Below, piece by piece: positions 7,269 through 12,682 of a stretch of 12,682 nucleotides of DNA. Location of the stretch: assembly GCA_964555675.1 (NCBI GenBank), contig CAZKTU010000201.1, positions 1 through 12,682 on the forward strand. Direction: 5' to 3'. Below the pieces are notes generated by a model. It was given only the letters and a program-made list of their open reading frames with translations. It was not told where the DNA came from and searched no databases. The position numbers and the translations under genes were made by a program. Positions within the stretch are counted from its first letter, which is position 1; each line of letters opens with the position of its first letter. The stretch is from CAIWXH01 sp964555675. GTDB taxonomy: Bacteria; Chloroflexota; Chloroflexia; Chloroflexales; Chloroflexaceae.

Positions 7269-8351
7269 ATGACCGCACCCCGTCTCCGGGTGGGCGTGAT
7301 CGGCGCCGGGATCGGCGCCCTCCATCTCAAGGGGTACGCCCACAACCCCGATGTCGAGATCGTCGCCCTGGCCGGCCTCGATGATGAACGCGTCCGCCGG
7401 GCAGCCGCCGAGTATCATGTCCCGCAGACCTACCGCCAGTACGAGGAGTTGCTCGCCGACGCCAGTATCGAGGCGGTGAGCATCTGCCTGCCCAACTTCC
7501 TGCACGCGCCGGTGGCGATCGCCGCCCTGGAGGCCGGCAAGCACGTGCTTGTGGAGAAGCCCCTGGCTCGCAACACGGCCGAGGGCCGGGCCATGATCGC
7601 CGCCGCCGAGGCCAGCGGCAAGGTGATGATGATCGCCTTCAACCGCCGCTTCCGCCAGGACGTGGTCTGGCTGAAGCGCCATATCGCCGCGGGTGGCCTC
7701 GGGCAGATCTACTACGCCAAAGCCTTCTGGATGCGCCGGGCCGGCATCCCCCGCCTGGGCAGCTGGTTCGTCAACAAAGAGCAGTCGGGCGGCGGCCCCT
7801 TGGTCGACCTCGGGGTCCACGTGCTCGATATGGCGCTCTTCCTGATCGGCGAGCCCCAGGTGCGCACGGTGAGCGCCAGCACCTACGCCGCCTTCGGCCC
7901 GCGCGGCCTGAAGGGCTGGGAGGGCCGGGTGGCCTACGGGGACGTCGGGCACACCTACGACGTGGAGGACCTGGCGACGGCCCTGATCCGCCTCGAGGGC
8001 GGCGCGACGCTACAGCTCGAGGCGAGCTGGGCGACCCATAGCTCAGCGGCCGACGACTTCGGGGTCACGCTCTACGGCACCGAGGGTGGGGCCGAGCTGT
8101 TCGTACACAACTACGCCACCGAGAACACGCTGCGACTCTTCACCGATATCGACGGCGTCCCGACGGATATGGACGTGCAGGTGCGCTCGTCCGAGGAGCG
8201 CTCGGGGATCATCGACCGCTTCGTCGACGCCGTGCTCGGGCGCGGCCCGGCCGACCCCGGCGCGATCGAGGGCCTGCGGCGCACGGCGGTGCTCGAGGCC
8301 TGCTACGCCTCGGCGGCCGCCGGCCATGAGCTGAGCCTGGATCCGCTCTAG
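7269..8351 (+). CDS. Gfo/Idh/MocA family oxidoreductase (ThuB/YcjS-like)
   Basis: This 360-residue NAD(P)-dependent dehydrogenase has an N-terminal Rossmann domain with VIGAGIGALH (10-19), the hallmark EKP (96-98), and a C-terminal alpha/beta domain. The catalytic pair D180 and H184 sits in GGGPLVDLGVH (174-184). Family members oxidise secondary hydroxyls of sugars, often at C3 (ThuB, YcjS) or in cyclitols. The ATG at 7269 is preferred, with AAGAAGTGA at 7253-7261 as a modest Shine-Dalgarno; a TTG 21 bases upstream is also in frame. It follows thuA by 69 bp on the same strand, so it is the likely ThuB partner forming a 3-keto glycoside. An inositol or other sugar substrate is also possible. 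Length and motif spacing are normal for the family. Confidence 0.9.
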   Translation: MTAPRLRVGVIGAGIGALHLKGYAHNPDVEIVALAGLDDERVRRAAAEYHVPQTYRQYEELLADASIEAVSICLPNFLHAPVAIAALEAGKHVLVEKPLARNTAEGRAMIAAAEASGKVMMIAFNRRFRQDVVWLKRHIAAGGLGQIYYAKAFWMRRAGIPRLGSWFVNKEQSGGGPLVDLGVHVLDMALFLIGEPQVRTVSASTYAAFGPRGLKGWEGRVAYGDVGHTYDVEDLATALIRLEGGATLQLEASWATHSSAADDFGVTLYGTEGGAELFVHNYATENTLRLFTDIDGVPTDMDVQVRSSEERSGIIDRFVDAVLGRGPADPGAIEGLRRTAVLEACYASAAAGHELSLDPL

Positions 8352-8355
8352 GGGC

Positions 8356-8385
8356 TCACCCGGCGTAACCCCTGCCGGTGGGTGA
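8356..8385 (+). terminator. Stem-loop directly after the Gfo/Idh gene
   Basis: TCACCCGGC (8356-8364) can pair with GCC (8374-8376) and GGGTGA (8380-8385), leaving a three-base bulge and a nine-base loop. It begins four bases after the stop codon. There is no T-run, so it is at best a weak or factor-dependent terminator, or an RNA-stabilising hairpin. Confidence 0.35.
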
Positions 8386-8408
8386 AGGGGAAGGAGCGGA
8401 GGCAGACC

Positions 8409-8810
8409 ATGGGTCGCAACGTCGTGCTGCCGGCAATCCTCCTCGCCCTGCTCGTCGCGCTGCTGGCCGGCATGCTCTGGGTGAGCCTGCCGGGCCCGCT
8501 GGCGGGGCTACTGCCCGACGGCGCCGTCGCCACCCGCGTCGGGCAGGTGAGCGGCGGGCGGCTGCGCATTGTGGCGCGCCTGGACGAGAGCCAGAGCCAC
8601 TACGCGGTCTACGACCACCTGAGCGCCCGCGGCTGGACGCAGCGCCACTTCAGCGGCCCGCGTCAGGAGCACGACCAGGTGTACACACGCAGCAGCCTGG
8701 GCGGCTACCTCGTCGAGACGGCCATGCTCGTGCAGATCGACGACGCCAGGCGCAGCGTGACGATCCTCTACCAGATCTGTGTGCGCGGGCTCAGCTGCGG
8801 TCTGCGCTGA
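8409..8810 (+). CDS. Small membrane-anchored protein of unknown function
   Basis: I do not recognise this 133-residue protein. Residues 5-28 (VVLPAILLALLVALLAGMLWVSL and flanks) form a signal peptide or membrane anchor after a short basic start. The remaining part, about 100 residues, is polar and mixed alpha/beta in character, and should lie outside the membrane. It has YAVYDHLSARGW in the middle and a CVRGLSC pair near the C-terminus that could form a disulfide. There is no lipobox cysteine. The ATG at 8409 is chosen because GGAGG (8398-8402) lies six bases upstream. It starts 57 bp after the Gfo/Idh stop on the same strand, and could be co-transcribed, but nothing else links it to sugar metabolism. 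The good ribosome binding site and the coherent hydrophobic segment argue that it is a real gene. Confidence 0.7.
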   Translation: MGRNVVLPAILLALLVALLAGMLWVSLPGPLAGLLPDGAVATRVGQVSGGRLRIVARLDESQSHYAVYDHLSARGWTQRHFSGPRQEHDQVYTRSSLGGYLVETAMLVQIDDARRSVTILYQICVRGLSCGLR

Positions 8811-8832
8811 GACAAGCTTGCCGAGGTAGGCT

Positions 8833-8935
8833 CTTCGCCGCCGAACGCTGCGAAGATGCCTTTGGCATTCGCGGCTGGGGGCACGGGGCCCCCGGCCCCG
8901 CGACGGGAGGTGTGGAGGGGGCCATGCCCTCCACA
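8833..8935 (+). repeat. Dispersed hairpin-rich intergenic repeat, copy 1
   Basis: The copy has in order: TCGCCGC, a TGCC-TTT-GGCA hairpin (8857-8867) inside GCGAA/TTCGC arms, a CGGGGC/GCCCCG hairpin (8884-8889 and 8895-8900), and a final perfect 9-bp hairpin TGTGGAGGG/CCCTCCACA (8911-8919 and 8927-8935). The first parts recur in the same order at the right end of the window after modB. It begins about 22 bp after a stop codon, so it may act as a 3'-end or terminator-like element. Confidence 0.65.
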
Positions 8936-9014
8936 TCCACCCGCAAGACGGTACAGCACAGCGCTGCAAGGCTGAGCAGCGCCTCTCTTGGAGGGGCGTT
9001 CAAGCGGAGAATCG

Positions 9015-9515
9015 ATGAGCGCGATCACGATCGTATCCGGCTACCGCCCAGGCCTGATCGGACAGGTGGTGGCGCTTCACGCCGCCTACTACCACGCCAA
9101 CTGGGGCTTCGGGCTGCCCTTCGAGGCGAAGGTGGCCACCGAGCTCGCCGCCTTCCTGAGCCGCTTCGCGCCCGGGCGCGACGGGGTCTGGCTCGCGCTC
9201 CAGGGCGACACGGTAGTGGGCTCGGTCGCCATCGACGCGGGCGAGGCCGAGGGGCGTGGCGCGCGGCTGCGCTGGCTGATCCTCGCGCCGGCGGCTCAGG
9301 GGCGCGGCGTGGGGGGGCGGCTCCTCGCCACTGCCCTCGCCCATACCGACGCCCTGGCCATCGCGCGGGTCTACCTGACCACCTTCGCCGGCCTCGACGC
9401 GGCGCGGGCCCTCTACGAGCGGGCCGGCTTCGTGCTCACCCACGAGCAGCTCGACACGACCTGGGGCGTCGCGGTGCGCGAGCAGACCTTCGAGCGGCTC
9501 GGGCCGACAACGTAG
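9015..9515 (+). CDS. GNAT family N-acetyltransferase
   Basis: This 166-residue protein is a GCN5-related N-acetyltransferase that would transfer an acetyl group from acetyl-CoA. The acetyl-CoA pyrophosphate loop is QGRGVG (95-100), preceded by the beta strand RLRWLIL (84-90). The C-terminal ALYERAGF segment (about 138-145) is the usual motif B. The N-terminal HAAYYHANWGFG (22-33) and FEAKVATELAAFL (36-48) resemble a GNAT type often fused to a MarR domain; here that domain is missing and the enzyme stands alone. The ATG at 9015 has GGAG at 9006-9009, five bases upstream; an in-frame TTG at 8988 has poorer support. It converges with the DinB-like gene, with 30 bp between them. The acceptor substrate is unknown. 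Confidence 0.87.
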   Translation: MSAITIVSGYRPGLIGQVVALHAAYYHANWGFGLPFEAKVATELAAFLSRFAPGRDGVWLALQGDTVVGSVAIDAGEAEGRGARLRWLILAPAAQGRGVGGRLLATALAHTDALAIARVYLTTFAGLDAARALYERAGFVLTHEQLDTTWGVAVREQTFERLGPTT

Positions 9516-9545
9516 CCTGAGCACCTGCCGCAATCGGCCAATCGC

Positions 9546-10034
9546 TCACGCCTCGGGAGCGTCGAAGAAGGACCAGCCGTCGACCTCGGGCGGCTCGATG
9601 CCCAGCTGGGTCAGGATGGCCATAATCTGCGCGCGGTGCTCGGTGGCGTGGTTGATCGCCTGGGTGAGGATGAGCGTCTTGGGCACCTCGCGGGGCGCGC
9701 CGTCCCAGTCGACCACAACGGTCTCGTCGGCGCGCACCCTGGGCGCCCAGTCGACGAGGGCCGCGCCCGTCGTGCGCAGCGAGGCCTCCATCTCCTCGAA
9801 GGTCAGCGGGGGCGCGTCGGGATCGCGGCGCAGCGGCTGGCCCGTCGTGATGCGCGAGACGTAGGACTGCTCGGCCCTGACCACGTGCTGGAGCGTGTCG
9901 CGGATCGAGCCGAAGGCCCCGGCCATGCCGGCGTCCAGCTGGGCTTCCGCGAGGAGCGCGCAGCGCTCGAGGATGCGCAGGTTGGCCCAGAGGTGGTGGC
10001 GAAAGAGGACTGTGAGTGTGTCGGCAGCTTGCAT
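9546..10034 (-). CDS. DinB/YfiT-like metal-dependent four-helix-bundle protein
   Basis: This 162-residue protein is a DinB-family four-helix bundle. The family includes metal-dependent thiol transferases and hydrolases such as YfiT and bacillithiol transferases. The likely metal triad is H50 in LQHVVRAEQSYV, with H130 and H134 in INHATEHRAQI. The N-terminal LFRHHLWANLRIL is the usual first helix. The start has a strong GGGAGG Shine-Dalgarno (10041-10046 on the plus strand) six bases away. It lies 91 bp downstream of the padR-like gene on the same strand, and may be read from the same transcript. A damage-induced or thiol-dependent detoxification role fits the family, but its substrate is not shown. 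Confidence 0.88.
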   Translation of the reverse strand: MQAADTLTVLFRHHLWANLRILERCALLAEAQLDAGMAGAFGSIRDTLQHVVRAEQSYVSRITTGQPLRRDPDAPPLTFEEMEASLRTTGAALVDWAPRVRADETVVVDWDGAPREVPKTLILTQAINHATEHRAQIMAILTQLGIEPPEVDGWSFFDAPEA

Positions 10035-10046
10035 CCTACTCCTCCC

Positions 10047-10080
10047 GCGGCCTGTGGCGGGCAGGGCGCCCTGTGGCCGC
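10047..10080. repeat. GC-rich stem-loop between padR and dinB genes
   Basis: GCGGCC (10047-10052) pairs with GGCCGC (10075-10080) and encloses a self-complementary CAGGGC/GCCCTG (10062-10073). CCTGTGGC also occurs as a direct repeat at 10051 and 10070. Read on the minus strand, the element ends in GGGAGG, which serves as the dinB Shine-Dalgarno. It may be a divergent relative of the dispersed repeat seen at 8833 and 12624, but the match is loose. Confidence 0.4.
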
Positions 10081-10125
10081 TTGTCGCAGTAGTGTACTTG
10101 ATCGGCGGGCCGCCGCCGTCGCGCC

Positions 10126-10692
10126 CTACCCTGGCGGCGAGGCCGGCTCTGAGGCGGCCGCCCACTCGGCGCAGCGGTCGAGCCAGCTCAGCACCGCCTC
10201 GAGCTGGCCGATGCGGTAGTGTAGCACCAGCCAGTCGTACGAGCGGGCCGCCGCGAGGGCCGCGGCCTGCTGGTGCAGCGTGGCCAGGCGCCGCGCGCTC
10301 ACCTGGCGCTGGCGCTCGGTCAGCTCCAGGGCCGCCGCGACGCCCTCCTGGCGCGCAAAGTAGAGCTTGGCCATAAACTCAAGGCGCACGTCGCGCCCGT
10401 GCTCGACCGGGCTGCGCACCCAGGCGAGGAAGGCCGCCTCGCCCGCCGGGGTCAGGTGCAGCATCTTGCGCGCCGGCTTCGAGCCCCGCGACTCGAGCGC
10501 GCTGCGCAGCAGACCCTCCTCCTCCAGGCGGGTGAGGTGGGCGTAGAGCAGGCTCTGCTTGATCGACCAGACCAGCCCGAGCTCGGCGCTGGCCAGCAGC
10601 CGCTGGTGGATCTCGTAGCCGTACATCGGCTGCCGGCGCACAAACCCCAGCAGGGCGTGCTCGATCGTCAGCGGCTGCTTGAGCATTGGCAT
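10126..10692 (-). CDS. PadR family transcriptional regulator
   Basis: This 188-residue protein has an N-terminal winged helix (about 8-90) with the PadR signature ALLGFVRRQPMYGYEIHQRL (13-32), a recognition region around SLLYAHLTRLEEEGLL (47-62) and the wing KPARKMLHLTPAGEAAF. The second half is a PadR C-terminal helical domain with a coiled-coil-like dimerisation segment (AALELTERQRQVSARRL and beyond). PadR proteins usually repress their own gene and a neighbouring one, and respond to small molecules. The gene is divergent from modA, and a dyad-symmetric promoter region lies between them. It is therefore the natural candidate for control of modAB. The start at 10692 has no clear Shine-Dalgarno; a second ATG six bases further in is equally possible. 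Confidence 0.9.
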   Translation of the reverse strand: MPMLKQPLTIEHALLGFVRRQPMYGYEIHQRLLASAELGLVWSIKQSLLYAHLTRLEEEGLLRSALESRGSKPARKMLHLTPAGEAAFLAWVRSPVEHGRDVRLEFMAKLYFARQEGVAAALELTERQRQVSARRLATLHQQAAALAAARSYDWLVLHYRIGQLEAVLSWLDRCAEWAAASEPASPPG

Positions 10693-10788
10693 GGCAGGAC
10701 CCCGCTCGGCTCAGAAGACCTGGGTGAAGGTCGGGACGCGCACCGCCTCGGCGCCGCGTCGCGGACATTGTAATGCACCGGCCCCGCC

Positions 10789-10817
10789 TTGACAGTGGCG
10801 AGGAGCGATCGTATACT
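10789..10817 (+). promoter_or_regulatory. Strong sigma-70-type promoter for modAB
   Basis: A perfect -35 TTGACA (10789-10794) is followed after exactly 17 bp by TATACT (10812-10817), which matches five of six bases of TATAAT. Transcription would start near 10824 and give a leader of about 64 bases before the modA start codon. The -10 box is the left arm of the inverted repeat described separately. Confidence 0.75.
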
Positions 10818-10847
10818 CAGAATGAAAATACTTATTTCTTGAGTATA
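10812..10847. promoter_or_regulatory. Inverted repeat operator overlapping both -10 boxes
   Basis: TATACTCA (10812-10819) and TGAGTATA (10840-10847) are perfect inverted repeats 20 bp apart. A third half-site, ATACTTA (10828-10834), lies between them and forms a tighter palindrome with the right arm (spacer five bases). The AT-rich element is isolated in GC-rich DNA next to a PadR gene. It is a plausible PadR operator, with binding blocking RNA polymerase at both promoters. The arms also serve as -10 boxes, so part of the symmetry may come from the promoters alone. Confidence 0.6.
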
Positions 10848-10870
10848 GGCCCTGATGACAACGCGGTCAA
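10842..10870 (-). promoter_or_regulatory. Sigma-70-type promoter for the padR gene
   Basis: On the minus strand, TTGACC (10870-10865) is followed after exactly 17 bp by TATACT (10847-10842). Five of six bases match the consensus in each box. The transcript would start near 10835 and run left through the modA promoter into padR, with a leader of about 140 bases. Confidence 0.65.
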
Positions 10871-10887
10871 GTTGCGAAAGGATGCTC

Positions 10888-11709
10888 ATGCGTCGCCTGT
10901 GCCCGGCCATCCTGGCCGCCCTGCTGCTGGTGCTCGCCGCCGCCCTGAGTCGCCCGATGGCGCCGGTCGTCGCCGCGCCCGCACCCCAGGCCCAGCGCGA
11001 GCTGACGGTCTTCGCCGCGGCCTCGCTCGCCGACGCCTACCGCCAGATCGGGCGCAACTTCGAGCAGGCCAACCCCGGCACGAAGGTCGTCTTCAACTTC
11101 GCCGGCTCGCAGCAGCTCGCCGCCCAGCTCAGCCAGGGCGCCCCGGCCGACGTCTTCGCCTCGGCCAATACGGCCCAGATGGCGGTCGCGGTCAACGCCG
11201 GCCGGGTGGCGAAAGACGCCAGCAAGACCTTTGTGCTCAACCGGCTGGTCGTAGTCACCTCGCCCTCCAGCAAGGTGAAGATCACGCGTCTGCAGGACCT
11301 AGCGAAGCCCGGGCTGAAGCTCGTCTTCGCGGCCCGCGCCGTGCCGGTCGGCCAGTACAGCCTCGACTTCCTCGACAAGGCCTCGCGCGACCAGGCCTTC
11401 GGCGCCGGCTTTCGGGCCAATGTGCTAAAGAATGTGGTCTCGTACGAGGACAATGTGCGCGCGGTGCTGACCAAGGTCTCCCTTGGCGAGGGCGACGCCG
11501 GGATCGTCTACGCCTCGGACGTGATCAGCAGCCCGCGCACTCCCGTCAAGCGCATCGCCATCCCGGTCCGCCTGAATGTGATCGCCTCCTACCCGATCGC
11601 CCCGATCAGCGACGCGCCGAACGCGGCCCTGGCCCAGAAGTTCGTCGACTATATGTTCGTGGGCGACACGCGGCTGATCCTCGCACGCTACGGCTTCACC
11701 CTGCCGTAG
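10888..11709 (+). CDS. modA: Molybdate ABC transporter, substrate-binding protein ModA
   Basis: This 273-residue extracytoplasmic binding protein captures molybdate (or tungstate) for uptake. Residues 1-31 form a Sec signal peptide: MRR, a hydrophobic run (7-20) and a likely cleavage near VVAAPA. There is no lipobox, so how it stays at the cell surface is unclear. Typical ModA features are FAAASLADAY (42-51), FAGSQQLAAQL (71-81), GAPADVFASA (84-93), VPVGQYS (152-158), SYEDNVRAVL (185-194) and GEGDAGIVYASD (200-211). S46, S74, and Y208 fall in oxyanion-contacting positions. The ATG at 10888 has AAAGGA five bases upstream; ATGs at 10855 and 10882 are in frame but less well placed. It leads a modAB unit driven by a near-consensus promoter. 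Confidence 0.94.
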   Translation: MRRLCPAILAALLLVLAAALSRPMAPVVAAPAPQAQRELTVFAAASLADAYRQIGRNFEQANPGTKVVFNFAGSQQLAAQLSQGAPADVFASANTAQMAVAVNAGRVAKDASKTFVLNRLVVVTSPSSKVKITRLQDLAKPGLKLVFAARAVPVGQYSLDFLDKASRDQAFGAGFRANVLKNVVSYEDNVRAVLTKVSLGEGDAGIVYASDVISSPRTPVKRIAIPVRLNVIASYPIAPISDAPNAALAQKFVDYMFVGDTRLILARYGFTLP

Positions 11710-11719
11710 CCCTTACGCG

Positions 11720-11750
11720 GGTCGCGGCGCACGCAGCCGGCGCCGCGACC
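11720..11750 (+). terminator. Strong hairpin between modA and modB
   Basis: GGTCGCGGCGC (11720-11730) and GCGCCGCGACC (11740-11750) form a perfect 11-bp GC-rich stem with a nine-base loop, starting ten bases after the modA stop. No T-run follows, so full termination is unlikely. Hairpins in this place often protect the binding-protein message or cause partial read-through, giving more ModA than ModB. Confidence 0.6.
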
Positions 11751-11763
11751 TGGACACGGACCG

Positions 11764-12603
11764 ATGGAGCGTAGCCCCGCCGCCCCCCGCGTGAACAACC
11801 CGCCCGCGCGCCGCCTGCCCGGGGCGACGATCGGCCTCTTGCTGGCCAGCCTGCCCATGCTGGCCTTTCTGCTCGTCCCCATTCTGGCGCTGATCCTGCG
11901 GGTCAACCCCGCCGAACTGGCGGCCAACCTGGCCAACGAGGAGGTGCGCCAGGCGATCGGGCTCAGCCTGAGCACCACGGCGGCCAGCACCGCTCTGGGC
12001 CTGGCCCTGGGCACGCCCCTGGCCTACCTGCTGGCCAGGCGGCGCTTCCGCGGCCGCGGCGTGCTCGACACCCTGGTCGACCTGCCGATGGTGCTGCCGC
12101 CCTCTGTGGCCGGCATCGCCCTGCTGCTCGCCTTCGGGCGGCGCGGCCTGATCGGCGGCCGGCTCGACGAGGCCGGCATCTCGATCGCCTTCACCAGCCT
12201 GGCCGTGGTGCTGGCCCAGACCTTTGTGGCGGCGCCCTTCTATATCAAAACCGCCGTCGCCGGCTTCGAGGGGGTCGAGCGCGACCTGGAGCAGGCGGCC
12301 GCCGTCGATGGCGCGAGCCCCTGGCAGGTCTTCGCGCGCATCACCGTGCCCCTCTGCTGGCCCGTGCTGCTCGGCGGCCTGGTGATGAGCTGGGCGCGGG
12401 CCCTCGGCGAGTTCGGGGCGACGATCATCTTCGCCGGCAACTTTCCCGGCCGCACCCAGACCATGCCCCTGGCGATCTACCTCGGCTTCGAGCTCGACCT
12501 CAGCCTGGCCCTGACCCTCGCCCTCATCCTGCTCGCCAGCTCGTACCTGGTGCTCTTCCTCGTCAAGTGGGTGCTCCAGCAGCGCGTGAGCGTGCCACGG
12601 TAG
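11764..12603 (+). CDS. modB: Molybdate ABC transporter, permease ModB
   Basis: This 279-residue integral membrane protein is the channel-forming subunit of the molybdate importer. About six hydrophobic segments are visible, near residues 22-46, 64-90, 104-127, 143-167, 198-224 and 247-270. The EAA loop that contacts the ATPase is EQAAAVDGAS (176-185), followed by WQVFARITVPL. GEFGATIIFAGNFPGRTQTM (215-234) is diagnostic of ModB/CysT-type oxyanion permeases. It begins 54 bp after modA, behind a strong hairpin, with no good Shine-Dalgarno. Translation may be weak or depend on RNA structure. The cognate ATPase ModC is not seen in the 79 bp that remain, and hairpins follow the stop, so modC may be further downstream or elsewhere. 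Confidence 0.94.
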   Translation: MERSPAAPRVNNPPARRLPGATIGLLLASLPMLAFLLVPILALILRVNPAELAANLANEEVRQAIGLSLSTTAASTALGLALGTPLAYLLARRRFRGRGVLDTLVDLPMVLPPSVAGIALLLAFGRRGLIGGRLDEAGISIAFTSLAVVLAQTFVAAPFYIKTAVAGFEGVERDLEQAAAVDGASPWQVFARITVPLCWPVLLGGLVMSWARALGEFGATIIFAGNFPGRTQTMPLAIYLGFELDLSLALTLALILLASSYLVLFLVKWVLQQRVSVPR

Positions 12604-12605
12604 GT

Positions 12606-12622
12606 GCGTAACCGAGTTACGC
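12606..12622 (+). terminator. Hairpin immediately after modB
   Basis: GCGTAAC (12606-12612) and GTTACGC (12616-12622) form a perfect 7-bp stem with a three-base loop, two bases after the modB stop codon. It is followed by TTGT only, so it is a possible weak intrinsic terminator. Confidence 0.45.
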
Positions 12623-12623
12623 T

Positions 12624-12682
12624 TGTCGCCGCTGCCCGCGGCAGGGGTACGGGGCGCCGGCCCCGCGGCGGAGGGATGTGGA
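12624..12682 (+). repeat. Dispersed hairpin-rich intergenic repeat, copy 2 (cut by window end)
   Basis: The order TCGCCGC, TGCC-CGC-GGCA hairpin, ACGGGGC/GCCCCGCG hairpin (12650-12655 and 12660-12665), CGG and TGTGGA repeats that of copy 1. Stems are kept while loop bases differ (CCCCG in copy 1, GCCG here). CGCCGC (12627-12632) can also pair with GCGGCG (12665-12670), enclosing the smaller stems. The window ends where copy 1 enters its last hairpin. Confidence 0.65.

Noticed and set aside
6381..7952. Long minus-strand open frame (523 codons) opposite thuA and the Gfo/Idh gene
   Set aside because: It spans two well-supported genes and the gap between them; composition is low-complexity and no motif is seen.
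10805..10850. ModE-type operator before modA
   Set aside because: Half-sites are TATACTCA with a 20-bp gap, unlike the E. coli ModE palindrome with a short spacer; PadR or promoter symmetry explains it better.

Overview
The window is a very GC-rich bacterial chromosome segment with strongly GC-biased third codon positions, no rRNA, tRNA, CRISPR array or transposase. Gene content (ThuA/Gfo-Idh sugar genes, a fused FAD/Fe-S dehydrogenase, a PadR regulator beside a molybdate transporter, a lone MarR-less GNAT of the HAAYYH type) and intergenic arrays of short tandem repeats suggest a Chloroflexota (Chloroflexia-like) genome. This placement is an impression from memory of such genomes, not a measured result.

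Left part (108-2958, + strand): a tight three-gene operon encoding a sugar isomerase/epimerase-like TIM barrel, a short-chain dehydrogenase and a medium-chain dehydrogenase that lacks the usual zinc ligands. All three have good Shine-Dalgarno sequences. A 19-bp imperfect palindrome lies 45 bp before the first start codon. After a 352-bp gene-free stretch of short tandem repeats (2959-3310) comes a convergent 961-residue FAD and 4Fe-4S dehydrogenase (3311-6196, - strand) of the D-lactate/D-2-hydroxyglutarate (YdiJ-like) type. A divergent intergenic region with two inverted promoter-like motifs separates it from a rightward pair, a ThuA-like protein and a Gfo/Idh/MocA dehydrogenase (6471-8351). 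Together, the epimerase, the YcjQ-like dehydrogenase, ThuA and the Gfo/Idh protein make a plausible pathway that oxidises a glycoside at C3, rearranges the keto sugar and reduces or cleaves it.

Middle part (8352-10125): a small membrane-anchored protein of unknown function, a GNAT acetyltransferase and a convergent DinB/YfiT-like metalloprotein, with a hairpin-rich dispersed repeat between the first two.

Right part (10126-12682): a PadR-family regulator transcribed leftward and modA-modB transcribed rightward. Their shared 195-bp intergenic region holds the most striking non-coding signal of the window: two near-consensus sigma-70-type promoters facing each other, each with a 17-bp spacer, whose -10 boxes are the arms of a perfect 8-bp inverted repeat. 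The two promoters cannot be occupied independently, so modAB and padR transcription should be mutually exclusive or jointly repressed. A strong 11-bp hairpin lies between modA and modB. A second copy of the dispersed repeat follows modB, and no modC is seen before the window ends.
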